Shown one piece after another: positions 46,677-54,588 of a stretch of DNA of 64,000 nt. Each line of letters opens with the position of its first letter. The stretch's first letter is position 1. This stretch comes from Caloramator sp. E03 (GTDB lineage: Bacteria; Bacillota; Clostridia; Clostridiales; Caloramatoraceae). A program made the translations under genes and the position numbers. The notes under the pieces are model-generated. The model searched no databases and was not told the origin of the DNA. It saw only the letters and a list, made by a program, of their open reading frames with translations. The DNA lies in NCBI RefSeq assembly GCF_006016075.1, contig NZ_CP040093.1, positions 2,521,501 to 2,585,500 of the forward strand, given 5' to 3'.

Positions 46677-47432
46677 ATGATTAAAGTTGATAACCTTACT
46701 GTAAGATATAAAAACAATAGGGGCAGTTTTACTGCCCTTTATGATATAAATATTGAAGTTGGGGATAAAGAAATTGTTTCAGTGATTGGTCCTTCAGGCT
46801 GTGGCAAAACAACCCTTGTATATGTCCTTTCAGGAATAATAAAGGAATTTGAAGGAAGTGTTTTAGTAAATAATATGGTAGTTAATCCAATCAGGACGAG
46901 AATAGGAGTTGTATTACAGAACTATGGACTTCTGCCTTGGAAAAATGTTTATGAAAATGCAGTAATTGGTGCAAAGATAAAGGATAAAGAAAAATTCGAC
47001 AGGCATTATGCAGAATTTATATTAAAGGAACTTGGACTTATAGATATGAAAGAAAAATATCCTAATAGTTTAAGTGGTGGGCAAATGCAGAGAGTAGCTA
47101 TTGCCCGCTCATTTATTTTAAAGCCGGAGATATTGATTATGGATGAACCTTTTTCTGCATTAGATGCAATAACAAGGGAAAAAATACAGGAGCTTTTTTT
47201 GAAAATATGGGTTAAAAATAGAGTTTCTTCAGTTTTTGTAACACATAGCATTGAAGAAGCTGTGTATGTTGGGAAAAAAATTATAATACTTTCAAATAGT
47301 CCTGGGAGAATAATAAAAGTAATTGATAATCCTATATTTGGAATAGAAAATCCAAGGCTCTCACCGAAATTTTATAGCATAGTAATGGAAATTAGAGAAT
47401 TTATAAAAGAGGGATGGAAGATTGAAAATTAA
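46677..47432 (+). CDS. ABC transporter ATPase, SsuB/TauB type
   Basis: A 251-residue ATPase with Walker A GPSGCGKTT, Q-loop LQNYGLLPWKNVYENA, signature LSGGQMQRVAIARSF and Walker B ILIMDEPFSALD followed by the H-loop VTHSIEEA. The type serves nitrate/sulfonate/NMT1-class importers. It starts four bases after the binding-protein gene with GAGG upstream, and overlaps the permease gene by 11 bases. Confidence 0.93.
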   Translation: MIKVDNLTVRYKNNRGSFTALYDINIEVGDKEIVSVIGPSGCGKTTLVYVLSGIIKEFEGSVLVNNMVVNPIRTRIGVVLQNYGLLPWKNVYENAVIGAKIKDKEKFDRHYAEFILKELGLIDMKEKYPNSLSGGQMQRVAIARSFILKPEILIMDEPFSALDAITREKIQELFLKIWVKNRVSSVFVTHSIEEAVYVGKKIIILSNSPGRIIKVIDNPIFGIENPRLSPKFYSIVMEIREFIKEGWKIEN

Positions 47433-48165
47433 AAAAGAATATATAAAAAATATAAATGCAGTTGCTTTTATTATTATATTTTGGCATATTATATCATTGC
47501 TACTAAATCGGCCCATACTGCCAAGACCAATAGAAGTATTAATTCATTTAATAAATATATTTTTCTCAAAAATATTAATACATGCCCTTTTTAGTATCGG
47601 AAGGGTAATTGTGGGAATATTTTTGTCTTTTATTATAGGTATGCCGCTGGGAATTATAATGGGATATAGTAATTATTGGGATGATGTTTTATCACCAATA
47701 ATATATTTTTTATATCCTATTCCTAAAGTTGCTCTTTTACCAGTTGTTATGCTTATATTTGGGCTTGGAGAGGCTTCTAAAATAATTATGATAATTCTTA
47801 TAGTTGTATTTCAGATAGTAGTGACTGCAAGGGATTCAGTAAAAAATATACCAAAAGAAACATATTATTCATTATTTTCCCTTGGAGCTTCAAAGTATGA
47901 TATATTTAAAAACATTATATTTCCAGCAGTATTTCCTGAAATTTTAACATCAGTTAGAGTCGGAACTGGTACTGCGGTTTCTGTATTGTTTTTTACAGAA
48001 ACTTATGGAACAGAATACGGTATGGGTTATTTTATAATGGATTCATGGATGAGAGTTAATTATATTGAGATGTATTCAGGAATAATCATAATGGGCCTAA
48101 TTGGATTTGTGTTTTTTTTAACTTTAGATTTGCTAGAAAGATTTTTTTGTTTATGGAAGAAGTAA
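47422..48165 (+). CDS. ABC transporter permease, SsuC/TauC type
   Basis: A 247-residue membrane subunit with about six hydrophobic segments. The EAA-type cytoplasmic loop is visible in YYSLFSLGASKYDIFKNIIF (about 150-170), and PILPRPIEVLIHLI near the N-terminus is typical of SsuC. TTG 47422 is supported by GAGGGATGG upstream and lies within the ATPase gene's end. It completes the importer. Confidence 0.9.
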   Translation: MKIKKEYIKNINAVAFIIIFWHIISLLLNRPILPRPIEVLIHLINIFFSKILIHALFSIGRVIVGIFLSFIIGMPLGIIMGYSNYWDDVLSPIIYFLYPIPKVALLPVVMLIFGLGEASKIIMIILIVVFQIVVTARDSVKNIPKETYYSLFSLGASKYDIFKNIIFPAVFPEILTSVRVGTGTAVSVLFFTETYGTEYGMGYFIMDSWMRVNYIEMYSGIIIMGLIGFVFFLTLDLLERFFCLWKK

Positions 48166-48261
48166 TCCACTAATTTTGATATTTTTTAATATGATTTTAT
48201 TTATATTTTACTGTTATCAATAATAAAAAAATGACCAAAATGACCAAAAATTTGATAAACA

Positions 48262-48290
48262 TTGACGCAATTTTAACAATTGAATAAAAT
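48262..48290 (+). promoter_or_regulatory. Candidate promoter of the FMN-binding surface protein gene
   Basis: TTGACG (48262-48267) and TAAAAT (48285-48290) are 17 bases apart, with ATTTTAACAATTGAA in the spacer, similar to the apbE promoter. A short direct repeat AATGACCAAAATGACCAAAA lies about 20 bases upstream (around 48231-48250). Confidence 0.55.
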
Positions 48291-48338
48291 TAAATTGTAA
48301 AATTATTTTGAAATAAATCTATTAAAGGGGGGATTTCG

Positions 48339-49733
48339 TTGAAAAAAAATGTTAAAGGAGTGGCCTTTGTTTTAGCTACAGCATTAACACTTTCAACTAT
48401 GGCAATCGGCACAAATACAAAATTGCTTGGTGTTGATGTTGTATCTGCTGCAACTACTGGAGAGACAACTGCTCCTAAAACAACAACTAATCCAAAAACA
48501 ACTGTACCTAAAACAACAGTTTCAAAGACAACAAATGTTTCACAATTATCAGGGAAGTTAACAAGACTTATTGCACTTCACTCTTGTGGGGAAGATGTTA
48601 AACTTGTTCAGACATTGCTTAATAAATACGGGTACAATCTAAAAGTTGATGGAATAGTTGGACCAAAAACTTTAGCAGCAGTAAAAAGCTTCCAGAAGAA
48701 GAATGGTCTTAAGGTTGATGGAATAGTTGGACCAAAAACTTTTGCAAAGCTAAGTCCTACTGTAGTTCAGACAAAAACTCAAGAATCAGCTGTAAAAGAA
48801 GAAAAAGTTACGGTTAAGATAGGAAAAGTTGATTATGCTGCACATGGAACAAAATGCTTTACAGTTGCAGTAGCGGCTGTAGCAGGAGACAAAATTGTTG
48901 CTGCATACTTTGATGATTATCAATATATGCCAACAAGTGCAGCAAAGGGAGTTCCAAACTCAGATGCAGATTTTGGAAAGAACTATCCACAAGGATATGT
49001 TTTAGGTTCAAAGTTGACAAATGCTGATTATTACTCACAGAACATGAAGACAAAGGCAAATGCAACAGTTCCAATTGACAAGAACTTTGAAGCAATAAGA
49101 AAATACGTAACTGGAAAGACAATAGCAGAGCTTGAGGCAACACTTTCATCAACAACAAAAGAAAAAATGGTTGATGCAGTAAGTGGGGCAACATTAGAAG
49201 ATACTTATGGTTATGTAACTGCTATTGTTAATGCGGCAAAAGCTGCGAAGGATGATGTTTCAATACAAGTTGATGCAAAGGATATAAGCAATATAAAGAT
49301 AGGAAAAGTTGATTATGCTGCACATGGAACAAAATGCTTTACAGTTGCAGTAGCGGCTGTAGCAGGAGACAAAATTGTTGCTGCATACTTTGATGATTAT
49401 CAATATATGCCAACAAGTGCAGCAAAGGGAGTTCCAAACTCAGATGCAGATTTTGGAAAGAACTATCCACAAGGATATGTTTTAGGTTCCAAGATGACAA
49501 ATGCTGATTATTACTCACAAAATATGAAGACAAAGGCAAATGCAACAGTTCCAATTGACAAGAATTTTGAAGCAATAAGAAAATACGTAACTGGAAAGAC
49601 AATAGCAGAGCTTGAGGCAACACTTTCATCAACAACAAAAGAAAAAATGGTTGATGCAGTAAGTGGGGCAACATTAGAAGATACTTATGGTTATGTAACT
49701 GCTATTGTTAATGCGGCAAAAGCTGCGAAATAA
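48339..49733 (+). CDS. Cell-wall-binding protein with two FMN-binding domains (PplA-like)
   Basis: A 464-residue exported flavoprotein candidate. The signal peptide ends near VVSAA (about 38) and a Thr/Lys/Pro linker follows. A peptidoglycan-binding domain (PG_binding_1, about 65-150) contains two KVDGIVGPKT motifs. Two FMN_bind domains occupy about 160-304 and 320-464, each with DAVSGATLEDTYGY, whose Thr (T285 and T445) is the expected site of covalent FMN attachment by ApbE. The domains are almost identical. TTG is the start, after GGGGGG. Listeria PplA also has two such domains but is a lipoprotein; here wall attachment replaces the lipid. It probably carries electrons outside the membrane. 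Confidence 0.85.
   Translation: MKKNVKGVAFVLATALTLSTMAIGTNTKLLGVDVVSAATTGETTAPKTTTNPKTTVPKTTVSKTTNVSQLSGKLTRLIALHSCGEDVKLVQTLLNKYGYNLKVDGIVGPKTLAAVKSFQKKNGLKVDGIVGPKTFAKLSPTVVQTKTQESAVKEEKVTVKIGKVDYAAHGTKCFTVAVAAVAGDKIVAAYFDDYQYMPTSAAKGVPNSDADFGKNYPQGYVLGSKLTNADYYSQNMKTKANATVPIDKNFEAIRKYVTGKTIAELEATLSSTTKEKMVDAVSGATLEDTYGYVTAIVNAAKAAKDDVSIQVDAKDISNIKIGKVDYAAHGTKCFTVAVAAVAGDKIVAAYFDDYQYMPTSAAKGVPNSDADFGKNYPQGYVLGSKMTNADYYSQNMKTKANATVPIDKNFEAIRKYVTGKTIAELEATLSSTTKEKMVDAVSGATLEDTYGYVTAIVNAAKAAK
48816..49249 (+). repeat. Tandem FMN-domain duplication, copy 1
   Basis: A 434-bp unit repeated with a period of exactly 480 bp. Copies differ at only five positions (near 49010, 49014, 49040, 49043 and 49085), about 99% identical, including silent sites. 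Confidence 0.95.
49296..49729 (+). repeat. Tandem FMN-domain duplication, copy 2
   Basis: This is the second copy of the unit at 48816. The spacer between copies (49250-49295) encodes a short linker (DDVSIQVDAKDISNI). The near-identity indicates very recent duplication or gene conversion. Confidence 0.95.
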
Positions 49734-49757
49734 TTTATTGTGAAATTTAAATAATAA

Positions 49758-49805
49758 AAATAAAGCGGTTAAGAAAATTATAAAAAGTTCTTAATCGCTT
49801 TATTT
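49758..49805. terminator. Bidirectional terminator
   Basis: AAATAAAGCGGTTAAGAA (49758-49775) pairs with TTCTTAATCGCTTTATTT (49788-49805) with one G-U pair. It lies between the convergent FMN-binding and ABC-F genes. Confidence 0.85.
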
Positions 49806-49835
49806 GTTTTAAAAGATATTATTAAATCTGCGTAT

Positions 49836-51392
49836 TTATACTACCTTTGTTGTCCATGCCTCTAAGTTCCATACGTCAGTAACTATTTCTGTATAAAATT
49901 CCATCTCGTGGCAAATTAAAAGTATGCTTCCCTTATATTCTAAAAGTGCTCTTTTAAGCTCCTCTTTTGCATCTACATCAAGATGGTTTGTTGGCTCGTC
50001 AAGTACAAGAAGATTAGTTTCTTTATTAATCAGCTTACATAATCTTACCTTTGCCTGTTCCCCGCCGCTTAAAACCATAACTTTACTTTCAATGTGTTTT
50101 GTTGTAAGACCACATTTTGCAAGGGCAAGCCTTACTTCAAACTGATTAAAGGACGGAAACTCATTCCATATCTCTTCTATGCAGGTATTATAGTTGTTTT
50201 CTTTAATTTCCTGCTCAAAATATCCAATTTTTAAATAATCTCCAAGTTCAACTTCGCCTGATAGTGGCTTAATTTCGCCTAAAATGCTTCTTAAAAGAGT
50301 TGTTTTTCCAAGTCCATTTGCACCGATTATTGCAATCTTTTGCCCTCTTTCCATTTTAAGATTTAAAGGTTTTGATAAGGGGGAGTCGTATCCTATAACT
50401 AAATCCTTTGTTTCAAATATTAATTTGCCTGATGCACCAGCTTCTTTAAAATTAAACTCTGGTTTTGGCTTTTCCTTATCAAGCTCAATAATTTCCATCT
50501 TTTCAAGCTTTTTTTGTCTTGACATAGCCATGTTTCTTGTTGCAACCCTTGCTTTATTTCTTGCTATAAAGTCTTTAAGCTCTGCAATTTCCTGCTGCTG
50601 CTTTTTATATGCTGCCTCAAGCTGCTGCTTTTTAGCTTCATAGACTCTTACAAAATCATCATAGTTTCCTACGTATCGTGTAAGCTTTTTATTTTCCATG
50701 TGATAAATTAAATTAACAACGCTGTTTAAAAAAGGTATATCATGGCTTATAAGTATGAATGCATTTTCATAATCTAAAAGATATTTTTTTAGCCACTGGA
50801 TATGCTGCTCATCAAGGTAGTTAGTAGGCTCATCTAGTAAGAGTATGTCCGGCTTTTCAAGAAGAAGCTTACATAGAAGAACCTTTGTCCTTTGACCTCC
50901 GCTTAAGTCATTGACATCTGTATCAAGTCCAATATCACAAAGCCCAAGTCCCCTTGCTACTTCTTCAACTTTTGCATCTATAATATAAAAGTCGTTATGA
51001 GTTAAAATATCCTGAATTGTTCCCATATCTTCAAGAAGGGATTCCATCTCTTCAGGGCTTACATCTGATAACTTTTCGCATATTTGATTGTATTCCTCTT
51101 CAAGTTTAAATAGATAGTCAAAGGCTGATTTTAAAACATCCCGAATAGTTTGCCCTTTTTGTAGCACTGTATGCTGGTCAAGGTATCCAACACGTGCTCT
51201 TTTTGCCCATTCAATAGTACCTTCATCGGGCTCAAGTTTGCCGGTTATAATGTTCATAAATGTTGATTTGCCTTCTCCGTTTGCACCTATAAGACCTACG
51301 TGCTCCCCATTAAGTAGCCTAAAGGAAACGTCTTCAAATATAGCCCTGTCTCCAAATCCATGGCTTAAATTCTTTACAGTTAAAATACTCAT
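49836..51392 (-). CDS. ABC-F family ATPase (ribosome-associated type)
   Basis: A 518-residue soluble protein with two ABC domains and no membrane segment. Domain 1 has GANGEGKST, LSGGQRTKVLLCKLL and LLLDEPTNYLDEQH. The P-site-tRNA-interacting linker is the basic coiled segment at about 240-310 (FIARNKARVATRNMAMSRQK). Domain 2 has GANGLGKTT, LSGGEQAKVRLCKLI and LVLDEPTNHLD. The linker sequence resembles housekeeping YkpA/YbiT-type proteins more than antibiotic-resistance proteins. AGGAG lies before the start. It acts on translation rather than transport. Confidence 0.93.
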   Translation of the reverse strand: MSILTVKNLSHGFGDRAIFEDVSFRLLNGEHVGLIGANGEGKSTFMNIITGKLEPDEGTIEWAKRARVGYLDQHTVLQKGQTIRDVLKSAFDYLFKLEEEYNQICEKLSDVSPEEMESLLEDMGTIQDILTHNDFYIIDAKVEEVARGLGLCDIGLDTDVNDLSGGQRTKVLLCKLLLEKPDILLLDEPTNYLDEQHIQWLKKYLLDYENAFILISHDIPFLNSVVNLIYHMENKKLTRYVGNYDDFVRVYEAKKQQLEAAYKKQQQEIAELKDFIARNKARVATRNMAMSRQKKLEKMEIIELDKEKPKPEFNFKEAGASGKLIFETKDLVIGYDSPLSKPLNLKMERGQKIAIIGANGLGKTTLLRSILGEIKPLSGEVELGDYLKIGYFEQEIKENNYNTCIEEIWNEFPSFNQFEVRLALAKCGLTTKHIESKVMVLSGGEQAKVRLCKLINKETNLLVLDEPTNHLDVDAKEELKRALLEYKGSILLICHEMEFYTEIVTDVWNLEAWTTKVV

Positions 51393-51520
51393 CTATGCTT
51401 CTCTCCTATTTACTTAAAATAAAACGACAAAGATAATTATAAAGAAGTTTTAAGGTTAAGTAAATATGAGGTTTAAGGAATTATAAAGTAACTTGTCAAC
51501 TGGTGGCACTTTTTTTCTCT

Positions 51521-51546
51521 TTTCTCCATCTCCGGTGCCAGGCACC
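51521..51546. repeat. GGTGCC-type palindrome family, partial copy
   Basis: TTTTCTCCATCTCCGGTGCC and AGGCACC at 51521-51547 match the complement of the 17782 palindrome. Two short direct repeats (ACCAAGGATAA) follow at about 51546-51568. No gene is visible in 51393-51577. Confidence 0.6.
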
Positions 51547-51577
51547 AAGGATAAGGTACCAAGGATAATTACCAAAA

Positions 51578-52399
51578 TTAAAATTCAATGAGTAAATATT
51601 CGTCATAGAACTCAAAGCCGAGGGCTTTATATGCTTTAACTGCAGGCATGTTATTTTTTCTAACTATTAAGGTTGGTATTTTTCCTTTTGAAATAATTCT
51701 ACTGCAAAGATTAGATACAACAGCTTTACAGTATCCCCTTCCTCTATGTTCAGGTAAAGTGTAAACTGCACCTATTTGACTAATTCTATCAGTTGAAGTT
51801 TGAATGTTTGCTCCAGCAACGATAAGATTATCCTTAATTAAAAACAAATAATCTTCATCTTTAGATCTTTGATTTAATGACTTTATAGCTTCGTCTTTTG
51901 TATATTTCATATTTCCAAAACCTTTTATGTTTGTTTCAACTATAAAATCTGTGATACAATCTAAATCGATTTCATGGAAACTTTTTATTTCAACTTCAGG
52001 TATTATAAATTCTTTAAAATTGTTATTTACGAAATAATAGGAATCACTAATGTTTCCACTTTGTTTTAAAGATTTTAATTCATTATATAAAGGTTCAATA
52101 AATTTTTTCATCCCTAATAAAAATTTAAACTCATTATTTTTCATTAAATCTATAAAATGCGGTATAGCATTTTTGCTTTCAAAATGAGGTATGCAGCTTC
52201 CAAGATTGTAAAAGGGTATTATACCCTTTAAAATTCCATTTTCAAAATATCCATAATAATCTCCGCATCTTCTCAAATCTTTTTTATTTTCAAGCCCGAA
52301 ATATTTAACATTTCCTATTAAAAAAGTTGTGTCAATGTGATTTCTTTCAAGGTATTCTTCAACAACAGGTTTGTCTTTTTCATTTAAAATTCTTATCAT
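51578..52399 (-). CDS. GNAT-family N-acetyltransferase
   Basis: A 273-residue protein with a C-terminal GNAT domain. The acetyl-CoA-binding motif A is VYTLPEHRGRGYCKAVVSNL (about residues 205-225), followed by LIVRKNNMPAVKAYKALGFE. The N-terminal half (about 1-130) is a degenerate GNAT-like or substrate domain. The start at 52399 (MIRILNEKDK) is selected because GGAGGG precedes it; 24 further codons upstream have no site. The substrate is unknown. Expression seems to be controlled by a leader that contains a terminator. Confidence 0.87.
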   Translation of the reverse strand: MIRILNEKDKPVVEEYLERNHIDTTFLIGNVKYFGLENKKDLRRCGDYYGYFENGILKGIIPFYNLGSCIPHFESKNAIPHFIDLMKNNEFKFLLGMKKFIEPLYNELKSLKQSGNISDSYYFVNNNFKEFIIPEVEIKSFHEIDLDCITDFIVETNIKGFGNMKYTKDEAIKSLNQRSKDEDYLFLIKDNLIVAGANIQTSTDRISQIGAVYTLPEHRGRGYCKAVVSNLCSRIISKGKIPTLIVRKNNMPAVKAYKALGFEFYDEYLLIEF

Positions 52400-52520
52400 A
52401 ATATCCCTCCAATAAAAAATAATAAAAAATCTCACAAAGACACTAAAAAGTGACTCCGTGAGATAAATCACGTGTAGGATAAAATCCCTGTGCAGCTTTT
52501 AATGCACACTCACTTATTAA
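52400..52520 (-). promoter_or_regulatory. Attenuator-like leader of the GNAT gene
   Basis: On the minus strand the leader of about 110 bases contains a small stem (GTGCA/TGCAC, about 52490-52507). A terminator-like hairpin (52429-52464, ATCTCACGGAGTCAC with GTGTCTTTGTGAGAT) followed by a T-run comes next, about 30 bases before the start codon. The 5' end (AAGTGAGTG) could pair with the hairpin's left arm. The ligand or signal is unknown; it resembles no riboswitch that I know. Confidence 0.5.
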
Positions 52521-52524
52521 TATT

Positions 52525-52553
52525 ATATTAACTATATATAACATATATGTCAA
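52525..52553 (-). promoter_or_regulatory. Promoter of the GNAT gene
   Basis: On the minus strand, TTGACA (52548-52553) and TAATAT (52525-52530) are 17 bases apart. Transcription would start near 52518 and give the leader described at 52400. Confidence 0.65.
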
Positions 52554-52725
52554 CAGATAGTAAGTTGATTGATGGGATAGCTGTTAATGCTACAAGTGCC
52601 ACCATAAAAGGGAAATAAATATATAGCTGGTTGTCCTAGAATATCATAAAAATATTTGATATTTTGATAATATTTATAATCAGTTTACTAATAAAGTATT
52701 TTGTTTTACAAAATTAAAAAAGTCA

Positions 52726-52754
52726 TTGACAAACGAAAGCAAACATAATAAAAT
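52726..52754 (+). promoter_or_regulatory. Promoter of the fructose PTS operon with DeoR-type repeats
   Basis: TTGACA (52726-52731) and TAAAAT (52749-52754) are 17 bases apart. Around and after it, A-rich repeats containing CGAAAG or TGAAA (ACGAAAGCAAAC, AATGAAATCAAATGAAAG, AGTGAAAATGAAA) recur between 52733 and 52793, a pattern expected for operators of DeoR-family repressors such as the first gene of the operon. The stretch 52554-52725 shows no gene. Confidence 0.7.
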
Positions 52755-52866
52755 GAAATCAAATGAAAGTATACAAAAGTGAAAATGAAATTGATACAAT
52801 ATTTAGACATAAGGATTTAAATATTTAAAATATAATGTTTTTATTGAAATGTCGGAGGAGTTTTGT

Positions 52867-53640
52867 ATGTTCAGTGAAGAGAGAAAAATGCAGATAATAA
52901 GCCTCCTAAAGGAACAAGGTAATATTAAGGTTTCTGATTTAGCAAAAATTTATGATGTGTCTGAAGTTACTATAAGAAAGGATCTTCAGGAATTAGAAGA
53001 AGAAGGGCTTATAAAAAGGGTTCATGGAGGTGCAGTACTAAATAATAGTATAAAATTTGAACCTACATTTTCAGAAAAATCCGACAAATATATTCAGGAG
53101 AAAGAAAGCATAGGAAAAGCTTCAGCAAAGCTTATAAAGGATGGAGATATAATAGCTCTTGATGCAGGAACAACCACGCTTCAGATTGCAAAAAACATAA
53201 CTGCAAAGAATTTGACTGTTGTAACTAATTCTCTTGATATAGCATATCAGCTTTCAAGCAAGAAAGATATTGAAGTAATAGTTACAGGTAGTTTATTAAG
53301 ATGGGAAACAAGAGCTTTTGTAGGGCCATTAACTGATATGACATTAAAAAATATAAGGGTAGATAAGGCTTTTATAGGTACAAATGGAATATCATTAAAA
53401 TTTGGGCTTACAACGCCAAATATAACTGAGGCAAATACGAAGAAAACATTGATAAGTATATCTCAGCAGATTATTGTTGTTTGTGATCATTCAAAATTCA
53501 ACTCAGTTTGTTTTGCAAAAATAGTTGATATTGACGAAATCGATATTGTTGTTACTGACAGTGGTATTGATAAGTCAATTAAAAAACAATTTGAAAAAGC
53601 AGGAGTTGAACTTACTATATCAGAATTGGAGGTAAATTAA
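52867..53640 (+). CDS. fruR: DeoR-family transcriptional regulator (FruR-like)
   Basis: A 257-residue repressor. The N-terminal winged helix (about 1-57) carries the DeoR signature IKVSDLAKIYDVSEVTIRKD and ends EGLIKRVHGGA. The sugar-phosphate-sensing domain has DAGTTTLQIA and TNSLDIAY. ATG 52867 follows GGAGGAG by five bases. It probably responds to fructose 1-phosphate and autoregulates the operon through the repeats at 52733-52793. Its stop overlaps the next start (TAATG). Confidence 0.9.
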   Translation: MFSEERKMQIISLLKEQGNIKVSDLAKIYDVSEVTIRKDLQELEEEGLIKRVHGGAVLNNSIKFEPTFSEKSDKYIQEKESIGKASAKLIKDGDIIALDAGTTTLQIAKNITAKNLTVVTNSLDIAYQLSSKKDIEVIVTGSLLRWETRAFVGPLTDMTLKNIRVDKAFIGTNGISLKFGLTTPNITEANTKKTLISISQQIIVVCDHSKFNSVCFAKIVDIDEIDIVVTDSGIDKSIKKQFEKAGVELTISELEVN

Positions 53641-54575
53641 TGATTTTTACTGTTACATTGAATCCAGCTGTTGACAAAACCCTTAGGATTCCTAATTTTA
53701 GTGTTGGACAAGTAAATAGGGTAGAATCTTTAAGAGTAGATGCAGGAGGAAAGGGAATTAACGTTTCTAAAACAGTAAAAGAATTAAAGGGGGAAAGTAC
53801 TGCTTTTGGATTTATTGGTGGAAAAAGTGGAGAATATATAAAAGAATATTTAGATGCTATTGGAATTAAAAATGATTTTTTATGGATAAATAGCGATATA
53901 AGAACAAATATTAAAATTGTAGATACTATAAATAATACTTTTACAGATATAAATGAAGCAGGCCCTACTGTAAGTCAAAAGGACTTAGAAAAAATTATGA
54001 AAAAAATATTAGATGCTGCTTATGAAAACTCTGTACTTGTATTATCAGGGAGTATACCAAATGGTTTAGGAAGCAGCACGTACAAAGATATCATCGAGTA
54101 TGTTTCACCTAAAAATGTTAAAGTAATACTTGATGCTGAAGGAGAGCTCTTTACTGAGGGGATTAAAGCTTCACCATATCTTGTAAAGCCAAATAAGTAT
54201 GAGCTTGAAAAGGCATTCAACATAAAAATTGACAATGACTTAGTGCTTATTGAGGTTTGCAGGAAAGTAATAGCTATGGGAGTTAAATATGTAGTTGTTT
54301 CCCTTGGTGAGAATGGTTCTGTAATGGTTAGCAAAGATAAAGTTTTAAAGGCAAAGGGGCTAAAAGTAGATGTAAAAAGCACTGTTGGTGCAGGTGATTC
54401 TATGGTAGCAGCCTTAGCACTTTCGATTGAGAGAAATTATGAAATGGATTATGCTTTAAGGTTTGCAGCAGCTACAAGTACAGCAAACGTTATGACAGAA
54501 GGTACACAGACAGCTGAATATGAAGTTATAAATGAGCTTATTAACAAAATTGAGATTGTAGAGATTAATATGTAA
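53640..54575 (+). CDS. fruK: 1-Phosphofructokinase
   Basis: A 311-residue PfkB-fold kinase converting fructose 1-phosphate to fructose 1,6-bisphosphate. The N-terminus TVTLNPAVDKTLRI and GGKGINVSKTVKELKG (about 38-53) are characteristic of FruK/LacC. The catalytic motif is STVGAGDSMVAALALS (about 245-260). The overlap with the regulator and the PTS genes downstream support FruK over tagatose-6-phosphate kinase. Confidence 0.92.
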   Translation: MIFTVTLNPAVDKTLRIPNFSVGQVNRVESLRVDAGGKGINVSKTVKELKGESTAFGFIGGKSGEYIKEYLDAIGIKNDFLWINSDIRTNIKIVDTINNTFTDINEAGPTVSQKDLEKIMKKILDAAYENSVLVLSGSIPNGLGSSTYKDIIEYVSPKNVKVILDAEGELFTEGIKASPYLVKPNKYELEKAFNIKIDNDLVLIEVCRKVIAMGVKYVVVSLGENGSVMVSKDKVLKAKGLKVDVKSTVGAGDSMVAALALSIERNYEMDYALRFAAATSTANVMTEGTQTAEYEVINELINKIEIVEINM

Positions 54576-54588
54576 AGGAGAGAAGAAA

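Noticed and set aside
48859..49674. Two minus-strand frames of 111 codons in the FMN-domain repeats
   Set aside because: They are shadows duplicated with the 480-bp repeat; the plus-strand domains explain the region fully.
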